Counted from the stretch's first letter, positions 26,287 through 38,898 are shown. The stretch is 64,000 nucleotides of DNA from Ichthyophthirius multifiliis (GCF_000220395.1 NW_004086050.1:36450-100449), one strand, 5' to 3'. Numbers and translations are program-made. The notes: generated by a model not told the origin, from the letters alone.

Positions 26287-28486
26287 ATATATATATTTGT
26301 GAATTTTATTTCGTTTGTTTATTTTATAAAAAATTTTTTAAATTGAAAGATTTATAATTTTGGAAAATAATAATATTTTATTGGCTTCTTATTTTTTTTA
26401 ATTTAATGTATTTTAAAATGAAACTTTTCAAATTTTTTTTTTTTTTTAATATTAAAATTTAGTATTAAAGTATTAAATGATTTTAATTATAAAAATAAAT
26501 AAAAAAGACATATGGAAACTATATAATTAGATTTGTTAAAAAAAATATACTATCACGTATAATATAATTAATTATATATTTATATTTTGAGTTAAAATTA
26601 TTTAAATACTATTTTAATTATTTGTATTTTTAATTTATATAAGAAAAAATAAAATAAAAAAAAGAATTATATAAAAAATAAAAAAATCCAATCTTATAAA
26701 AATAAAAAATTATTTTTAATTCTTTCTAAAAATATATATAAAAATATAATAATATTAATTATATAAAATATTTGTATTAATAAAATATGACATTATATTT
26801 ATAAATAAATTAATATAAAAAAAAATAAAAATAAAATCATAAAATTATTTATACAATTTAATAAAAATATTAATATAGTATTTTTAAAAATTTAAATATA
26901 TAATTTTAATTAACATTTTTTGAGAAGTTTTTTTTATTTAAAATTAGAAAATACTTTAAAAATATGTAAAATTAATTTTTATTTTAAATACCTATACTTT
27001 TTTTATATTTATAGTTATTTTACAAATAGTATAAAATATATTACTAATAAAAATGTTTTATTATTCTTTTATTTATATTATTTAAACAGAGATTATATAA
27101 TTTCACTTCTAATCCTACCTTTAAATATAAAAATATTTTTTAATTAAAATAATAAATATAGTTATTTTCATTTAGAATAAAAAAAGATAAAAATTTTTTT
27201 TATAATATTTTAACGAAAATTATTATTATATATAAAAGTTTATAATAATATAATTTAAATATTAAAAAATAAAAAAATTATAAGTAAATAAATATAAATT
27301 TTAATTTTATATTATTAGTATAAAGCTTTTTGTAACAAAGCTAATTATAAATTTATCAAAAAATAAACGAATATTAATATTAATTTTTTTTTATTAAAAT
27401 ATTATTGAACATATATATTATAAAGAAAACTCAAAAAAAAGTAAAAAAATTAGTAAATATTATTATTTTAAAATTTATAAATAAATTATAATTTATATAG
27501 TTTATATTTTTGATAATTAAAATCAATAAGTTTAAAATAAAAAAATTATTAAACTTAATAAAAAAAAATATATTAAATAAAAAAAAAAAATTATATATTT
27601 TAAATTTTATATTTTGTATTTTATATTTTAATTTTTATATTTTATTTTATATTATTTATTTTATATTTTTTATAATATCTTATATTTTATATTTATAATT
27701 ATTACTATATTTTATGTGTTTTTATTCTTCTAAATATTAAATATTTTAAAATTTCTAGTTTTTATCAATTATATTTATTATCTAAAAAATATTATTTAAA
27801 TAAATTATACCATAAAATATCTATATTTAAATAATTTATATGGTGTTATAATAATTGAATTTTTATTTATATTTTAATTATATTTATATAATTTTGTATA
27901 ATTTTAATATTTGTATTTGTATTTTAAATTTATTAATATATTTATAAAATTTATAATAAATTTTTAATTTATAATTATTTTTAATCTAAATTTAATTCAT
28001 ATTTAATTGATAATTCAATTTTTTATTTTATAATTTTAAAAATTTTTTTAATTATTAATTAAATTTTTATATGAAAGTTTTTATTAATGTTAATTTACTT
28101 TTATTACTATTTATTTTTAATTTTCATTAATTAAATTAAATAATTTACTTTTTTTATTTTTTCAATTCTTTATACATTTTATTATTTTAAGTAAGATTTG
28201 ATATTTTATATTTAGAAAAATTATATTAATAAATTTAATAATTTTATATTAAATTTAAAAAATACTTTTTTTAATTTAATTAATTATTATTAACACAAAA
28301 TAAAAAGATTCTAAATTTTAATGATATTTTTATTAATTTGATAAAAAAAATTATATTATATGAATAATAGATTTTTCTATCGTATTGTAAAATAAAGTAT
28401 TTTTTTCAAAAATCAATTTAATTTTAATCTTTATTTCTAAATTATATATTTAATGTAAAAAGTTGTGTTATATATAAATTAATATA
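26287..28486. other. Long AT-rich intergenic region
   Basis: About 2.2 kb between two plus-strand genes, nearly pure A/T. Short open frames such as 26920-27147 have low-complexity Phe/Tyr/Ile composition and no upstream or downstream continuation. I see no gene, RNA or mobile element. Confidence 0.6.
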
Positions 28487-29776
28487 ATGAATAGCTATAA
28501 AAAATCTAGAGAAGATTCGATTTTATCAATAGAATAATAAAAAGAAAATCCCAGCATAATTGATTTCCCAATAAAATTATGGCACAAACTAACTTTCTGT
28601 ATTTTCGGAATAGCTTCAATGGCTGGTTAAAATACAATGCTTTCTACTTTAGATTTTTACAGATCTAGATATTAAAAAGATAAATTTGTGGATGTTTCTT
28701 TTTATTTTGTGGTTCCTGTTATGCTTTCGACATTTTTATCAGGTCCTTTTTGTCCTTATTTTGCAGAAAAATTTTCTTTAAATGTAAGAATTTCATTATC
28801 TTTTTTAATGGTTGGATTAACTCTTACATTAAATGTAATTATAGGCATATTTTATAATACTTGGGGAGGATTTAGTTTAACTCTTTTTATTTTTTTTATT
28901 TGCGGGTTTGTTGATAATGTAAATTCTAATTCTTTAATTATTTTAGGTTAGTAATGTTCTTTATAAATTACAAGTATTTTTTGGACTTTTACTGCTGTTT
29001 CAGGAATTTCAATGAATTGTTTAAGGCTTATAGCAATTTCAATTTTCGGAAAAAGCGAAAACTCAGAAAATTATAGTGCCGTATTGTTTGTTTCGGTTGT
29101 TGGATTTGTATATTTGATTTCTTCTATATTGTAGATTATATTTACAAATAGTTAATATTATTAAGGGCAATTAGAATTATTGTAATTTTAAGAAGAATAG
29201 AAATTGTATAATAATAATGAATTTACAGATTAAAATAGTGATAAAAAATATAAATATAAAGGATTTAGGGAATATATATAGGGTTTTAAGCAGGCTTATA
29301 GATATGCGAAAGTAGAAAGTATATTTATGTGGATTTTATATTGTTAGACTTATATATTATATCCAGGAGTGTGTATTTTTTAAAAGGAAAACATTAGTGT
29401 AATTCCAAAATAATATGCAGAAGTTTTTATGATATTATTATATAATATAGGAGATATGATAGGAAAATCATTAGGAGGTATTGAAAAATTAATAAAAAAA
29501 TAAGTTATATATGGAAATATAATTATTAGACTATCATTTTTTCCATTTTTTATTTTAATTGCAAAAGGGTATTAAAGTTTATAAAACGATTTTATTAGCT
29601 TTTTTGGAATTTTAATTTTTGGTATTAGTAATGGGTATGGAACAAGTAGTTTAATGATAATAGGTCCAAGATATACTGAAGATAATTAAATAAAAGATTT
29701 AATTAATTATTTAATATTTTTTATGCTTACTTTTGGAAATTCGATTGGGTCAATTATATCTATTGGCTTAAGTTGA
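28487..29776 (+). CDS. Equilibrative nucleoside transporter-like (SLC29) membrane protein
   Basis: A single exon of 429 codons, ATG 28487 to TGA 29774-29776. About ten hydrophobic segments are split by a hydrophilic central loop (residues about 235-275, Gln/Asn/Lys-rich). The C-terminal half reads IIIRLSFFPFFILIAKG, NDFISFFGILIFGISNGYG and SLMIIGPRYT, which matches the ENT family motif of a conserved Arg in a helix followed by F-G-x-S-N-G-Y. The N-terminal half has FCIFGIASMAGQNTMLSTLDFYR and a GFVDNVNSNSLIILGQQ segment comparable to the ENT ANG..Q region. ENT proteins move nucleosides and bases across membranes; parasites and free-living ciliates use them for purine salvage. Substrate cannot be read from the sequence. 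Confidence 0.7.
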
Positions 29777-29977
29777 ATTTTATAAAGTTTAAGTATATTA
29801 TATTATTATATATATTAAAAAATATAAAAACTAAATAAATATATATATATAAAATATAAATATATAAATATTATTTTAATTTTAAAATATATATATATAT
29901 ATATGTATATTTATATATTTTTATATATATATATTTTTATGATTTTATTTAAATTATATTTTTTTATATATTTTTTA
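29777..29977. repeat. (TA)n spacer
   Basis: Short convergent intergenic region between the transporter and Cactin genes, with TA tracts at 29880-29940. Confidence 0.7.
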
Positions 29978-31720
29978 TCACCTTCTATATTTATTTCTTT
30001 TAAAATTAAAATGCAATGTTAAAGCTTCCCTAGCGAAAAAACATTTAAATCCTTTTTTATCTGAATAATCCCACTCTCTATTTACTATTTTAAATGCAAT
30101 ATCCTTTTATAATTAAAATTAATAATAAAAATATATTTTTTTAAATATAATCAAATTAATAAATATATTAATAAAAAATACTTCATAAGGTGGTCCTGCA
30201 GTAAATTTAATAATACAATAAGCAGGATCTTCTGCTACTTCTAGAGAATATTCTGGCGTTTTATCTTTTTCTATAAGTTCTGGATAAAAAATATTAAATT
30301 TATACCCTTAAATATATTTAGGAGGTGTATTATCTGTATCAAAATGCATTTAATTATATTTGTTCCAATCGAATCCCCATTTAACTCTATTAAAAAATTT
30401 TGGTTTTTTTGATTTACATTAATCTTGCCAATCATAATTATTTTAAACTTAAAATTATTCATCAAAAGCTTCTTCTCCTTCTTCCATTGGTTTTTTTTTT
30501 TCAATTTCTAATAGTTTTTATGTAACTTGGTCCACTTCTTCTTTTTCAGTTTATTTTTCAATTACAAAATGAGAGTTTTTTACTTTTTTACTTTCGAGGG
30601 CATTTAGGGCTTTCTTATAAATTTTATTGAAAAATATTTCACGAATATCTTCTATTTTTTCGATTTAAATAGCTAATTTTTCCCTTTAATCACCAAAAGG
30701 AATTAGAATTGGAGAACAAGCGTGTTCGGGTAATATTACTACTTCATTTTCTTATGGTTTAAGTTCCTTAAATGCATTTTTAGAGTCACTATGGGATTAT
30801 TCAGGTGAGAAAGAAGTTGTTTATGAAAAAAATTAATTATATAAGGCTTAAAATATTAAAGAGGCTTTATATAAAAGGAGTCTATCTTAAACATTTTACC
30901 AATAAAGTTAATCTGTTTTATCTAGAGAAGGATTTTTTAGTGTAGAGTTAATAGTTTTTTCTAATTCAGAAAGTTCTGGGAGTTTTTTATTTATAAAAAT
31001 GGATTAAATTTCGTTTTAGAATTCTTCGAATTGTTTATGTTTTTCTTCCAAAAAAAAATAAGTTACATGCTACATATTAACCCAGAATTAATTTAAATTT
31101 TCTAGTTCGTTTTCGGCTGGAAAATCTTCCTCAAGCTAACAGTTTTTGGATAATTCATGAAGCTTCTGTAAAATAGTAGTCTCTTAGATTTTTATTTGAG
31201 ATATAAGATCCATCATTAAGGGTTCTAAATGTGGATTAAAAGCTATTTTTTATTTATATATGTAATATATTTTAGATATTTTATCAACGAATTCTTCCTT
31301 GCCTTATGTTATTCTTACTAAAGCCCTTATTTTGGATTGAAATTTATGAAAAGATTCCTCTTTTTGCTTCCATTGCATATATGTTTCATATTCACGTTCT
31401 TTTATTTAGTTTTAGCGTTCTTCTTCTAATCTTTATTTATCTTATTACCTTTAGAGACGGTTTTGTTTAACTTTTTGGATGTCTTAAAATATTTCAGATT
31501 CGGTTTTAAGGTTTTAAGTTTTTTATTTAGATTTTCCCCAAAGGATTGTCTCATTAATGTTTCGGTCACCAAAAGGATTTTCTTCGTTAGTATAACCGAG
31601 TTCTTTTTAAATTATTTTTTATCGAATTTTGTAAGTTAATGATAACTCTTCAGCCTGCTTTATATCATTGGAATGAGAACGGGAACGAGATCGGGATTTA
31701 TTGTGTCTTTTTTTAGACAT
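29978..31720 (-). CDS. Cactin (spliceosome-associated protein)
   Basis: Exon 1 (31720-30182, 513 codons) and exon 2 (30103-29978, 42 codons including stop) are joined by a 78-nt intron (GTATTT..AAAAG). The N-terminus is an RS-type segment (KSRSRSRSHS). The frame then gives QKELGYTNEENPFGD, followed by coiled-coil regions. The C-terminus is highly conserved: FFNRVKWGFDWNKYNQMHF, DTDNTPPKYIQGYKFNIFYP, AYCIIKFTAGPPYE, DIAFKIVNREWDYSDKKGFK, CFFARE..LTLHFNFKRNKYRR, exactly the CactinC_cactus end. Cactin is a nuclear factor needed for pre-mRNA splicing, and this lineage has many short introns. Length (about 554) is slightly below that of animal homologues. Stop TGA 29980-29978. Confidence 0.95.
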
Positions 31721-31784
31721 TATATTGTATTTGTTTAATTTAATTTTATTATATAATATCTAATAAAAAATTTATATAAATTTT

Positions 31785-31838
<54 letters not shown>

Positions 31839-31841
31839 TTT
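31721..31841. repeat. (TA)n tract
   Basis: A TA microsatellite of about 45 bases (31790-31835) lies between the 5' end of the Cactin gene and the 3' end of the next minus-strand gene. Confidence 0.8.
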
Positions 31842-31964
31842 TCAATTTTTTTGTTTTTTTATAGCTATTAATTTTTTTATTTATCTTGAGAGTATAGATA
31901 ATTAGTTTTCGAAATTTTCTTTTCTATAAATGATGAAAAAATAATATATAAATATATATATAAT

Positions 31965-32012
<48 letters not shown>

Positions 32013-32712
32013 CTTTTCTTTCATTACCAATGTATCAAATATTCTTCTATGTATAATTTTAAGATATTCTTAATGTTTTTATGCATGTTTTTATTTCAAA
32101 TTTATTAAAAGAGCTTCAATATCTATTTCTTAATTTTTATCTTAAGATTAATTTTGATTTTATTTTTTTGCAATTTCTTCGTCTATTATATTTTTAATTC
32201 TTCCTAAATAAGAAATATTATTTTTTGGAATTTTATTTATACGAGGTGTTTTTTTTATAAATTATGGTACTTTTTTTATATTTTTATCTATAAAGTTTAG
32301 TTAATTATGTATTATAACTGGTGATTTTTATTTTATTTTAGACATTGTTTCTTTTCTTTTAAATTACCTATTAATATTAAATTACTTTATTTATTCATTT
32401 TAGGATTTCGATTAATTATAATTTAAATTTAATTTCGTATCTTTTAATTTACCAAATGTTAAATATTGATATTTATATCCATGTCCGCCTTTAAATATTT
32501 AATATTCGCCACTTAAATTTGCAATCTTATTATATTTAATTTTTTTTTTAAAAAAAAAATACTATTCTTGTTGTGTTTTTATTTATAAATGTAGATGCTG
32601 TTGGAGGTAAATTTGGTGGATATTTTGATTTGTATAAACCATTTTATTATTATTTTAAATTTACAGAATTTAATATTTTGTATATACATTCACTTTCATT
32701 ATCGTTAATCAT
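31842..32712 (-). CDS. Enkurin-like ciliary protein
   Basis: Three exons: 32712-32563, 32525-32014 and 31923-31842. Introns are 37 nt (GTATTT..ATAAG) and 90 nt (GTAATA..TATAG, containing a (TA)n tract); all joins keep frame. The start MINDNESECIYKILNSVNLK resembles the enkurin N-terminus (SSECIYNLI). It continues with YKSKYPPNLPPTASTF, IIANLSGEYQIFKGGHGYK, FGKLK, KVPQFIKKTPRINKIP and YLGRIKNIIDEEIAKK. The C-terminal amphipathic helix (KKENFENQLSILSRQIKKLI) fits the enkurin end. Enkurin (CFAP106) is a microtubule inner protein of doublet microtubules. The similarity is patchy, so the family call is moderate; the gene structure is well supported. About 247 residues. Confidence 0.6.
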
Positions 32713-33016
32713 TTAAAGAATATATTAAATTTTATATTTAATAAATTTTATATAATTAATTTTATTTTTATTATATACTTTTTCATATATTTATTTATTA
32801 AAATTTAAAAAAAAAAAATTCATTATTATATATTTTCTAAATTAATAGTATGTATTTGTTTTTATATATTTAAAACAATAAAAGTTTTAATAAATAATTA
32901 TAAACATAAATTGATTTTTTATTAAAAAACATGTAATTAGATTTAAAAATTTAAGCTGTTTTGTTTTACAGCTTTAACAAAAATCCTTAAAAAATAATAA
33001 ATATAACAAAAAAGAA
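32713..33016. other. Divergent spacer
   Basis: About 300 A/T-rich bases between the enkurin-like gene (minus) and the CFAP52-like relic (plus). Nothing else seen. Confidence 0.55.
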
Positions 33017-33494
33017 ATGTATATAAAGAATTAATACTCCATCCTGATAACGAGCATTTAATTTATACTTTAGGTTTCACAATAATAGTTCGTCAAGTAG
33101 TTTCAAGAACCTAATCTTTTTTAATAGGACACGATAATTTAATTTAAGGGATAACAATATCTAAATCAGGAAATTAAATAGATTAAGGCAAAAAGAAATA
33201 TATGGGATTTTAAGCAGTTGTAATAATATGGAATTTTAAATCTCTTAGTATAATACATAAATTGAAATTACATAAAGGTTTTTTAAAATATATAAATAAA
33301 AATATATAGATATAAATAAAATATAAATATATATATATAAATAGGAACATATCAAAATTTAAATTAATATATATTAAAAAAAATATCTATATATTAATAT
33401 ATAATATAATATTTTTTTATTAAATTTATTTATATAAATTTATATTTAATATAAAAATTTAAAAAAATATATATTAATATTTATATAAATATAT

Positions 33495-33543
<49 letters not shown>

Positions 33544-34901
33544 ATTTATATATTTTATATAATTTATTTATTTATTTATAGTGAATATTCGCATTAACAA
33601 TATTACCAAATGGATATATATTAGTATGCGTAGGATATGTGACATTAGCTAAACTTTCAATTTAATAAATTATTATTCTTATTTAAGCGAATTTTTAGGA
33701 AGTATTACTTCTTTATCTTTTACATTAGATTACACACATTTTTTATTTGCGGAAGTGTTTATTCGAACATTTATTGAGTGAATTTATACAAATTAAGCCC
33801 TGAATTAAGAAATACATGCAATTATGATTAAATAAACTACAATGCTTTTCTTCTTAAATATTCTGATGTATTCGCTACTTGTTCTTAGACTGTTATTATA
33901 ATTTGCTATTTTTAAAATAGATAATAATTATTTAGAATTTAGTGCCTAATTTTGAATTTCATTGTGTAGCGTTTATGTAAGATGGATAATCTATGATATC
34001 AGGTTGTAATGATGGATAAATAAGGTCGTTTTTGCCTTAATCTGTGAAATTAATGTATGTTATTTTAGATGCACATATACATGGAGTTACCGTTTTGTGT
34101 CCTTCTAGTGATTGCTAGAGAATTATTTCGTGAGGAAACGAAGGATAAGTCAGAGTTTGAAATATTGGAAAATAAACATAATCCATGGAGGCTTCTATGA
34201 AAGAACATAGGGGAATAGTTTGTTCAATTTAAATTAAAAAAAATAATGAATAAGCCGTTTCTGCAAGTGCAGATGGATCATGCATTATTTGGGATTTAGA
34301 AAGCTTTACTAGAGTTATGTGTTTGTTTGAATCGACTCTTTTTAAATAAGTCGTTTATCATCCAGAAGAGTCATAACTATTAACTACAGGTTCAAATAAG
34401 ATAATTAGTTATTGGGTAATTTTCGATGAGTAAGCTATTAGAATGCTTGATGGGTCAGACGAAGGAGAAATTAATGCTCTTGCGATTACTAAGTAATTAT
34501 TTTTTGTTAATTAATATTATTATTTTTTATATGTGATTTTTAGGAAAGGCAATTATTTTGTTTCAGGAGGAGAAAATAAAGTTGTTAAGTTATGGGGATA
34601 TGATGAAGGGATTAATTATTATATTGGAATCTGATATTCCGGTGCTAATACAAGAGTATTTTTTTATTATTATTTTTATTTATTAGTTTGTTTTATTTTT
34701 TATATAAAGTTGTAAATTAGTTCTGATTAAAAAAAATTGATTTCTGTAGGAGCTGAATGTTCTATATTTATTTGTAAAATGCCAATAGATATCGTTTAGA
34801 CAAGGGCCGATAATGAATTAACTACTATTTATAAAGAAAAAAATAGTGATTAAGGAAATTATTTAAAGTAACGTTTTGAAGTTTCTTCAAATAGAAATTG
34901 A
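33017..34901 (+). pseudogene. Decayed CFAP52 (WDR16) WD40 gene
   Basis: Starts like CFAP52: HPDNEHLIYTLGFTIIVRQ, FLIGHDNLIQGITISKSG and MGFQAVVIIWNFKSL, then HKLKLHK and a (TA)n-bearing intron (about 33279-33581). After that, ILPNGYILV fits the next blade, but the frame then breaks. The sequence jumps to GSITSLSF and LSPELRNTCNYDQI and, in yet another frame, DVFATCSQ, FMQDGQSMISGCNDGQIRSF, ILDAHIHGVTVLCPSSDCQR, SADGSCIIWDLESFTRVM and YHPEESQLLTTGSNK. It ends GGENKVVKLWGYDEG and VGAECSIFICKMP. Roughly 200 residues (blades 3-5) are missing. In-frame TGAs occur at 34131, 34158 and 34632, at positions that are Gly, Trp and Gly in the family. Conserved Trp/Gly residues have been lost (IFICK for IFIWK). 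CFAP52 is an axonemal doublet protein; this copy cannot make it. Confidence 0.85.
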
Positions 34902-35049
34902 TTTTTTATATTATTTTTATTTATTATAATTTTTATTTTTCAAAATAGTAAAATAAAATAAAATTATTATTAATATATCTTTTTTTATTTAAAAAAAATA
35001 AAATTAAAAAAAAGATATAAATAATTTTTTATTTTTGTTAAAAAAAAAA

Positions 35050-35744
35050 ATGCTAAATTTTATTGTCAATTTACATAAAATAAACAAATTTAATTTCGCA
35101 TTTATAGCAAAATAGGCAAAATTTGCACGAAAAACGGAAAAACTTTTTATTGAAAAATAATATATTTTAACTGATTTAAATAGAGTCATATATAAAAAAA
35201 TGTTTCAGCAACATTAATAATTTTCGAATATTTAAAATTTATTATCATAAGAAAATACAGTATATAATTTAGATAATCCTTAAAAACGAAAACATTTAAT
35301 TTATTTATAAGTATTAAATGATTAATTCGAAAAATTTTAAAATACAATAATATAATTATAAGATTTGAAGGAAATATTAACAGATCCTAAATAAGATTCA
35401 GAAATGATTGCATTCGCAAATGAAGAAATATAAAATTAACAAACTATACTTGATGAAATTTAAGAAGAATGTATTCGTTTATTAATTCCCAAAGGAAAAT
35501 TTGATGATTCAACAGAAATTCATTTAGAAATAAGACCAGGAACAGGAGGAAGCGAAAGTTCACTTTTTGCAGAAGAATTGTTTAAAATGTACTAAAACTT
35601 CTGTGCAATATCAGGATACTAATGTAAAACAGAGTCATTTTAAACAGATATGTCAATAAATAAAGGATGTAAACTAGGAATTTTAAAAATTGAAGGAGAA
35701 GAAATTTATAAAAGACTTTTAAATGAATCTGGTGTACACAAGTA

Positions 35745-35787
<43 letters not shown>

Positions 35788-36611
35788 ATATATATATTTA
35801 TATTTTTTTTAAAATTAAAATATAGAGTTATTAGAATACCTGAAACTGAATCAAAAGGTAGACTTCATTCAAGTACTGTTTCTGTTGTGGTTATGCCTAT
35901 AGCTCCTTTTGATTTTAAAGTAGATGAGAAATAATTAAAATTTGAATATATGAGGAGTTAAGGTGCAGGTGGATAACATGTAAATAAAGTTGAATCGGCA
36001 TGTAGGTTTTATTAATATAAAAAAAATATTTTCATATATATATTATTACTTTTTATAATGATTTTTTTTATTTTATTTTTTAAAATATATCAATAATATA
36101 TAAGCTAAAATTTATATTTCTTTTATGCATATATAAATAAATTACATCAAAAAAAACGTATAAAATTATTAATACAAATTTTATTTATATATATTTTAAA
36201 CTAATTATTAATTTATTATGTTTTTTTTTTTTTTAAAGGGTGACACATATAGCTACTGGTGTTTCTGTTCTTTGTTAAGATGAAAGATATTAGGATAGAA
36301 ATAAAGCTAGAGCGTTGAAACTTCTTTATGATAAACTTTATTTTTTAGAGGTGGAGAAATATAATGAAGAATAAAGCTTTAGGAGAAAAAGTTAAATGGG
36401 AGGAGGAGATAGAAGTGACAAAATTAGAACTTATAATTTTCCTTAAGATAGAATTACTGATCATAGAAGTAATTTAACTGTTTTTGGTATCGAGAAAATG
36501 ATGGAAGGATAATTTTTAGATTAGTTTATTGATTAATATTAAGAAAAAGTGTAAAATGAAATGTTGGTTTAAATGATTAAATAATTAGAAATTGAAAAAG
36601 ATGATTCTTGA
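35050..36611 (+). CDS. Mitochondrial peptide chain release factor 1
   Basis: Exons 35050-35741, 35826-36005 and 36239-36611; introns 84 and 233 nt (GTAAAT..ATAG and GTTTTA..AAAG). The start at 35050 gives a typical presequence rich in Lys, Asn and Phe ([20 protein letters not shown]). A Gln-rich helical domain 1 follows, then [20 protein letters not shown]. Next come the decoding tripeptide P-E-T in [15 protein letters not shown] (RF1 class, reads UAA/UAG), the catalytic GGQ in [19 protein letters not shown] and the C-terminal [14 protein letters not shown]. It terminates translation in the mitochondrion, where UAA/UAG are stops, whereas the nuclear genes here use only TGA. 414 residues. The stop is TGA 36609-36611. 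The second intron begins GTTTTA rather than the common GTA. Confidence 0.93.
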
Positions 36612-36801
36612 TATTTTTTATTTTATTTTTTTATATTTGTTTTATTTTTATCGAGAAATTTAATTTGAATTTTTAATTTATATATGTATATATATATATA
36701 GAGTATAAATTATAAAATATAGACTTTTTTCTCATATTAAAAATATAGACTATATTTAATTTTAACTATTTTTTATATATATATATATATATAAAAAAAA
36801 A

Positions 36802-38044
36802 ATGTCATATTATTTAAAAGATTATAATATATATGATACTAATATAAAACAAATATCTGATAATTAAGATATCTATAAATTACAATCACCTACAAGTATA
36901 AATATAAATATAATGTTATTTTTTTTTATTAAAATATTAATTATAAAAAAAAAGATTCTCCCAAAAAAAAAATTGATATATAAAATTATTTTAAAGAATA
37001 GTTTGAAACGCCTAAATATGATAAAGATAAATAACTAAAAGTCGTTTCTTAGCCTTAATTAAATTCTATAAAAAAGGAAGATTTTGATAAAAACAAAGAA
37101 ATTATCCATAAATTAGCTGAAAAATATTCATAAAATAAATACTGGAGCCAAATATAGATGTTAAACCCAAGTGATAAAGCTTTGAAAGTTTTAAGAGATT
37201 ATGATCATAATTTAAAATTTAATTTGTAATCGAAAAATTAATAGAAATTATTACATAAGCCGACACAAAGTTTAGACTTTTTTTAAAAATTTACTGAATA
37301 AAATATAAAAATGAAGTAAAATAATTTATTTATGACATAGAATGATTAAAACGAGGAAACAAATAAATAAATAAGTGAATTATTTCCTAAAAAATTAAAT
37401 ATGAAAAAAAATTCAGAAATTATAAATAAATATGGAATTTTAAAAAATAAATACATAATATACAGCCAACCGAATGATACAAACGATGGGAAAATTCAAA
37501 AAAGTGTATCTTAGTATGAATAGTGTGATTTTTTGGATAATAATCCGAATAGAATTTAAGAAATAATTGAATAGATTAAAAAAAAAAAGAAGAACAGAAA
37601 AAAGATTTGGAAGCTTTAGGAAAAAATTTCGATTATTTTTAGAGTTTTTAAAATTAAGAAATACAAATATAAGATAGTCCTATATTGAAGTAGAAAAAAG
37701 CACTTTTTATAAATTAGAAAATTGATTATAGATAATAAAATCATTATAAAATGAAATAAAATTGGAATAACAAAGATTCATTTATTTCTAAAATTAAACA
37801 TGTTACCTTTTCAAATAAAAATCAAATAAATATTAATTAAAATATAGATATAATAGATAAATATTATTAGGACGATTAAAAAAATTAATAAGTAAATATT
37901 ATTTAAAACGAAGAAATTATTAATAAAAGCAAAGATCTTTTTTCTGAAAATAGTGGAGTTTATTTTAATAGAGATAAAGGGGTTACTTTTTCTAAACAAA
38001 ATATAGAAGATTTTGACTAAAATAATATTATATAGACCCCCTGA
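36802..38044 (+). CDS. Unknown Gln/Asn/Lys-rich protein
   Basis: ATG 36802; intron 36896-36954 (59 nt, GTATAA..AAAG) joins SPT to SPKKKIDIQNYFKE. The protein is hydrophilic and rich in Lys, Asn, Gln and Ser, with short motifs (KYSQNKYWSQIQMLNPSDKA, NKYGILKNKYIIYSQPND). One frame change is required inside a run of about 12 A near 37580 (IEQIKKK / KEQKKDLEALGKNFDYF), most simply a homopolymer length error. It continues to HVTFSNKNQ and GVTFSKQNIEDFD and stops at TGA 38042-38044. I do not recognise the family. The repeated V-T-F-S phrase is seen twice. About 395 residues. Confidence 0.6.
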
Positions 38045-38294
38045 TATTTCTAGATTTATTAATAGTAATATTTAAGAAAAGGAAAAAATAATTTTGTGAT
38101 GAAAATAAAATTAAAATGGATATATAAATTTATAAATATTTTTTGCTATAAATATAAACATATTTGATATTAAAATTAAAATTTAAATAATTTTTTTTGA
38201 ACAAAAAAAAAAAAAAAAAAAAAAAATATTTTTTTTTTTTTTTTTTTATAAAAAATAACAAATAATAATTTCTTTTTATTAAAAAATAAAAAAA
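38045..38294. other. Convergent spacer with homopolymer runs
   Basis: Short A/T spacer with a long poly-A run (38205-38226) immediately followed by poly-T (38230-38247), together able to form a hairpin between the two convergent genes. Confidence 0.6.
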
Positions 38295-38684
38295 TCACTC
38301 TTTTGGTTTTTTTTTCATTCTAAGTTAATTAGAGTGTCCGCATTTTCTTTTTCTACAATTAGTAGCTTTAGGAGGTAATCTGGCATAGCAATCTCTGCAA
38401 ACTTTTTTTTCGCAGTTATATTTCTTTGCCAAGGCAGCAATGGTAGGCTCCATAGCACCTCCTCTTAATCTCAAAACTAAATGGAGAGTGGATTCTTTTT
38501 AAATATTGTAATCTGAAAGAGTTCTGCCATCTTCCAATTATTTTCCGGCAAATATAAGTCTTTATTAATCTGGAGGAATTCCTTCTTTGTCTTAAATTTT
38601 GGCTTTAACATTTTCAATTGAATCGGATGCCTCAACATCTAAAGTGATTGTTTTACCTGTTAATGTTTTGACGAAAATTTACAT
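38295..38684 (-). CDS. UBA52: Ubiquitin-ribosomal protein eL40 fusion
   Basis: Single exon, 129 residues. Residues 1-76 are ubiquitin ([20 protein letters not shown] .. [10 protein letters not shown]), with Lys6, 11, 27, 29, 33, 48 and 63 positions largely intact. The eL40 tail follows directly after [55 protein letters not shown], with the four zinc-binding Cys. The precursor is cut after Gly76 to give ubiquitin and a large-subunit ribosomal protein. Gln codons at positions 2, 31, 40 and 41 are TAA, which fixes the genetic code of the window. Stop TGA 38297-38295. Confidence 0.98.
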
Positions 38685-38898
38685 TTTTTTTAAATTTTTT
38701 TTTTTTATTATTTTTTTGTTTTTTGTTTTTTGTTTTATTTTTATTTCTTTATTAATTTAACTTTTTATTTTTTTACTTTTATTTAAGATATATAAAGTAA
38801 TATATTATAATATTTATATAATTTTAAAAAATATTGATTTTAAGTAGTTTACTATATATATAAAATAAAAAAATCTGTTTATTTTTATTTAAATAAAA
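38685..38898. promoter_or_regulatory. Shared divergent 5' region
   Basis: Only about 214 bases separate the start codons of the ubiquitin-eL40 gene (minus) and the cyclophilin-FBPase gene (plus). It must carry both promoters, but no recognisable element is visible beyond A/T runs. Confidence 0.4.

Noticed and set aside
28688-28951. Separate 87-residue membrane protein
   Set aside because: An internal segment of the 429-codon ENT-like transporter.
38200-38250. Poly-A/poly-T hairpin as a mobile-element end
   Set aside because: No target duplication, terminal repeats or transposase nearby; simple homopolymers are common across the window.
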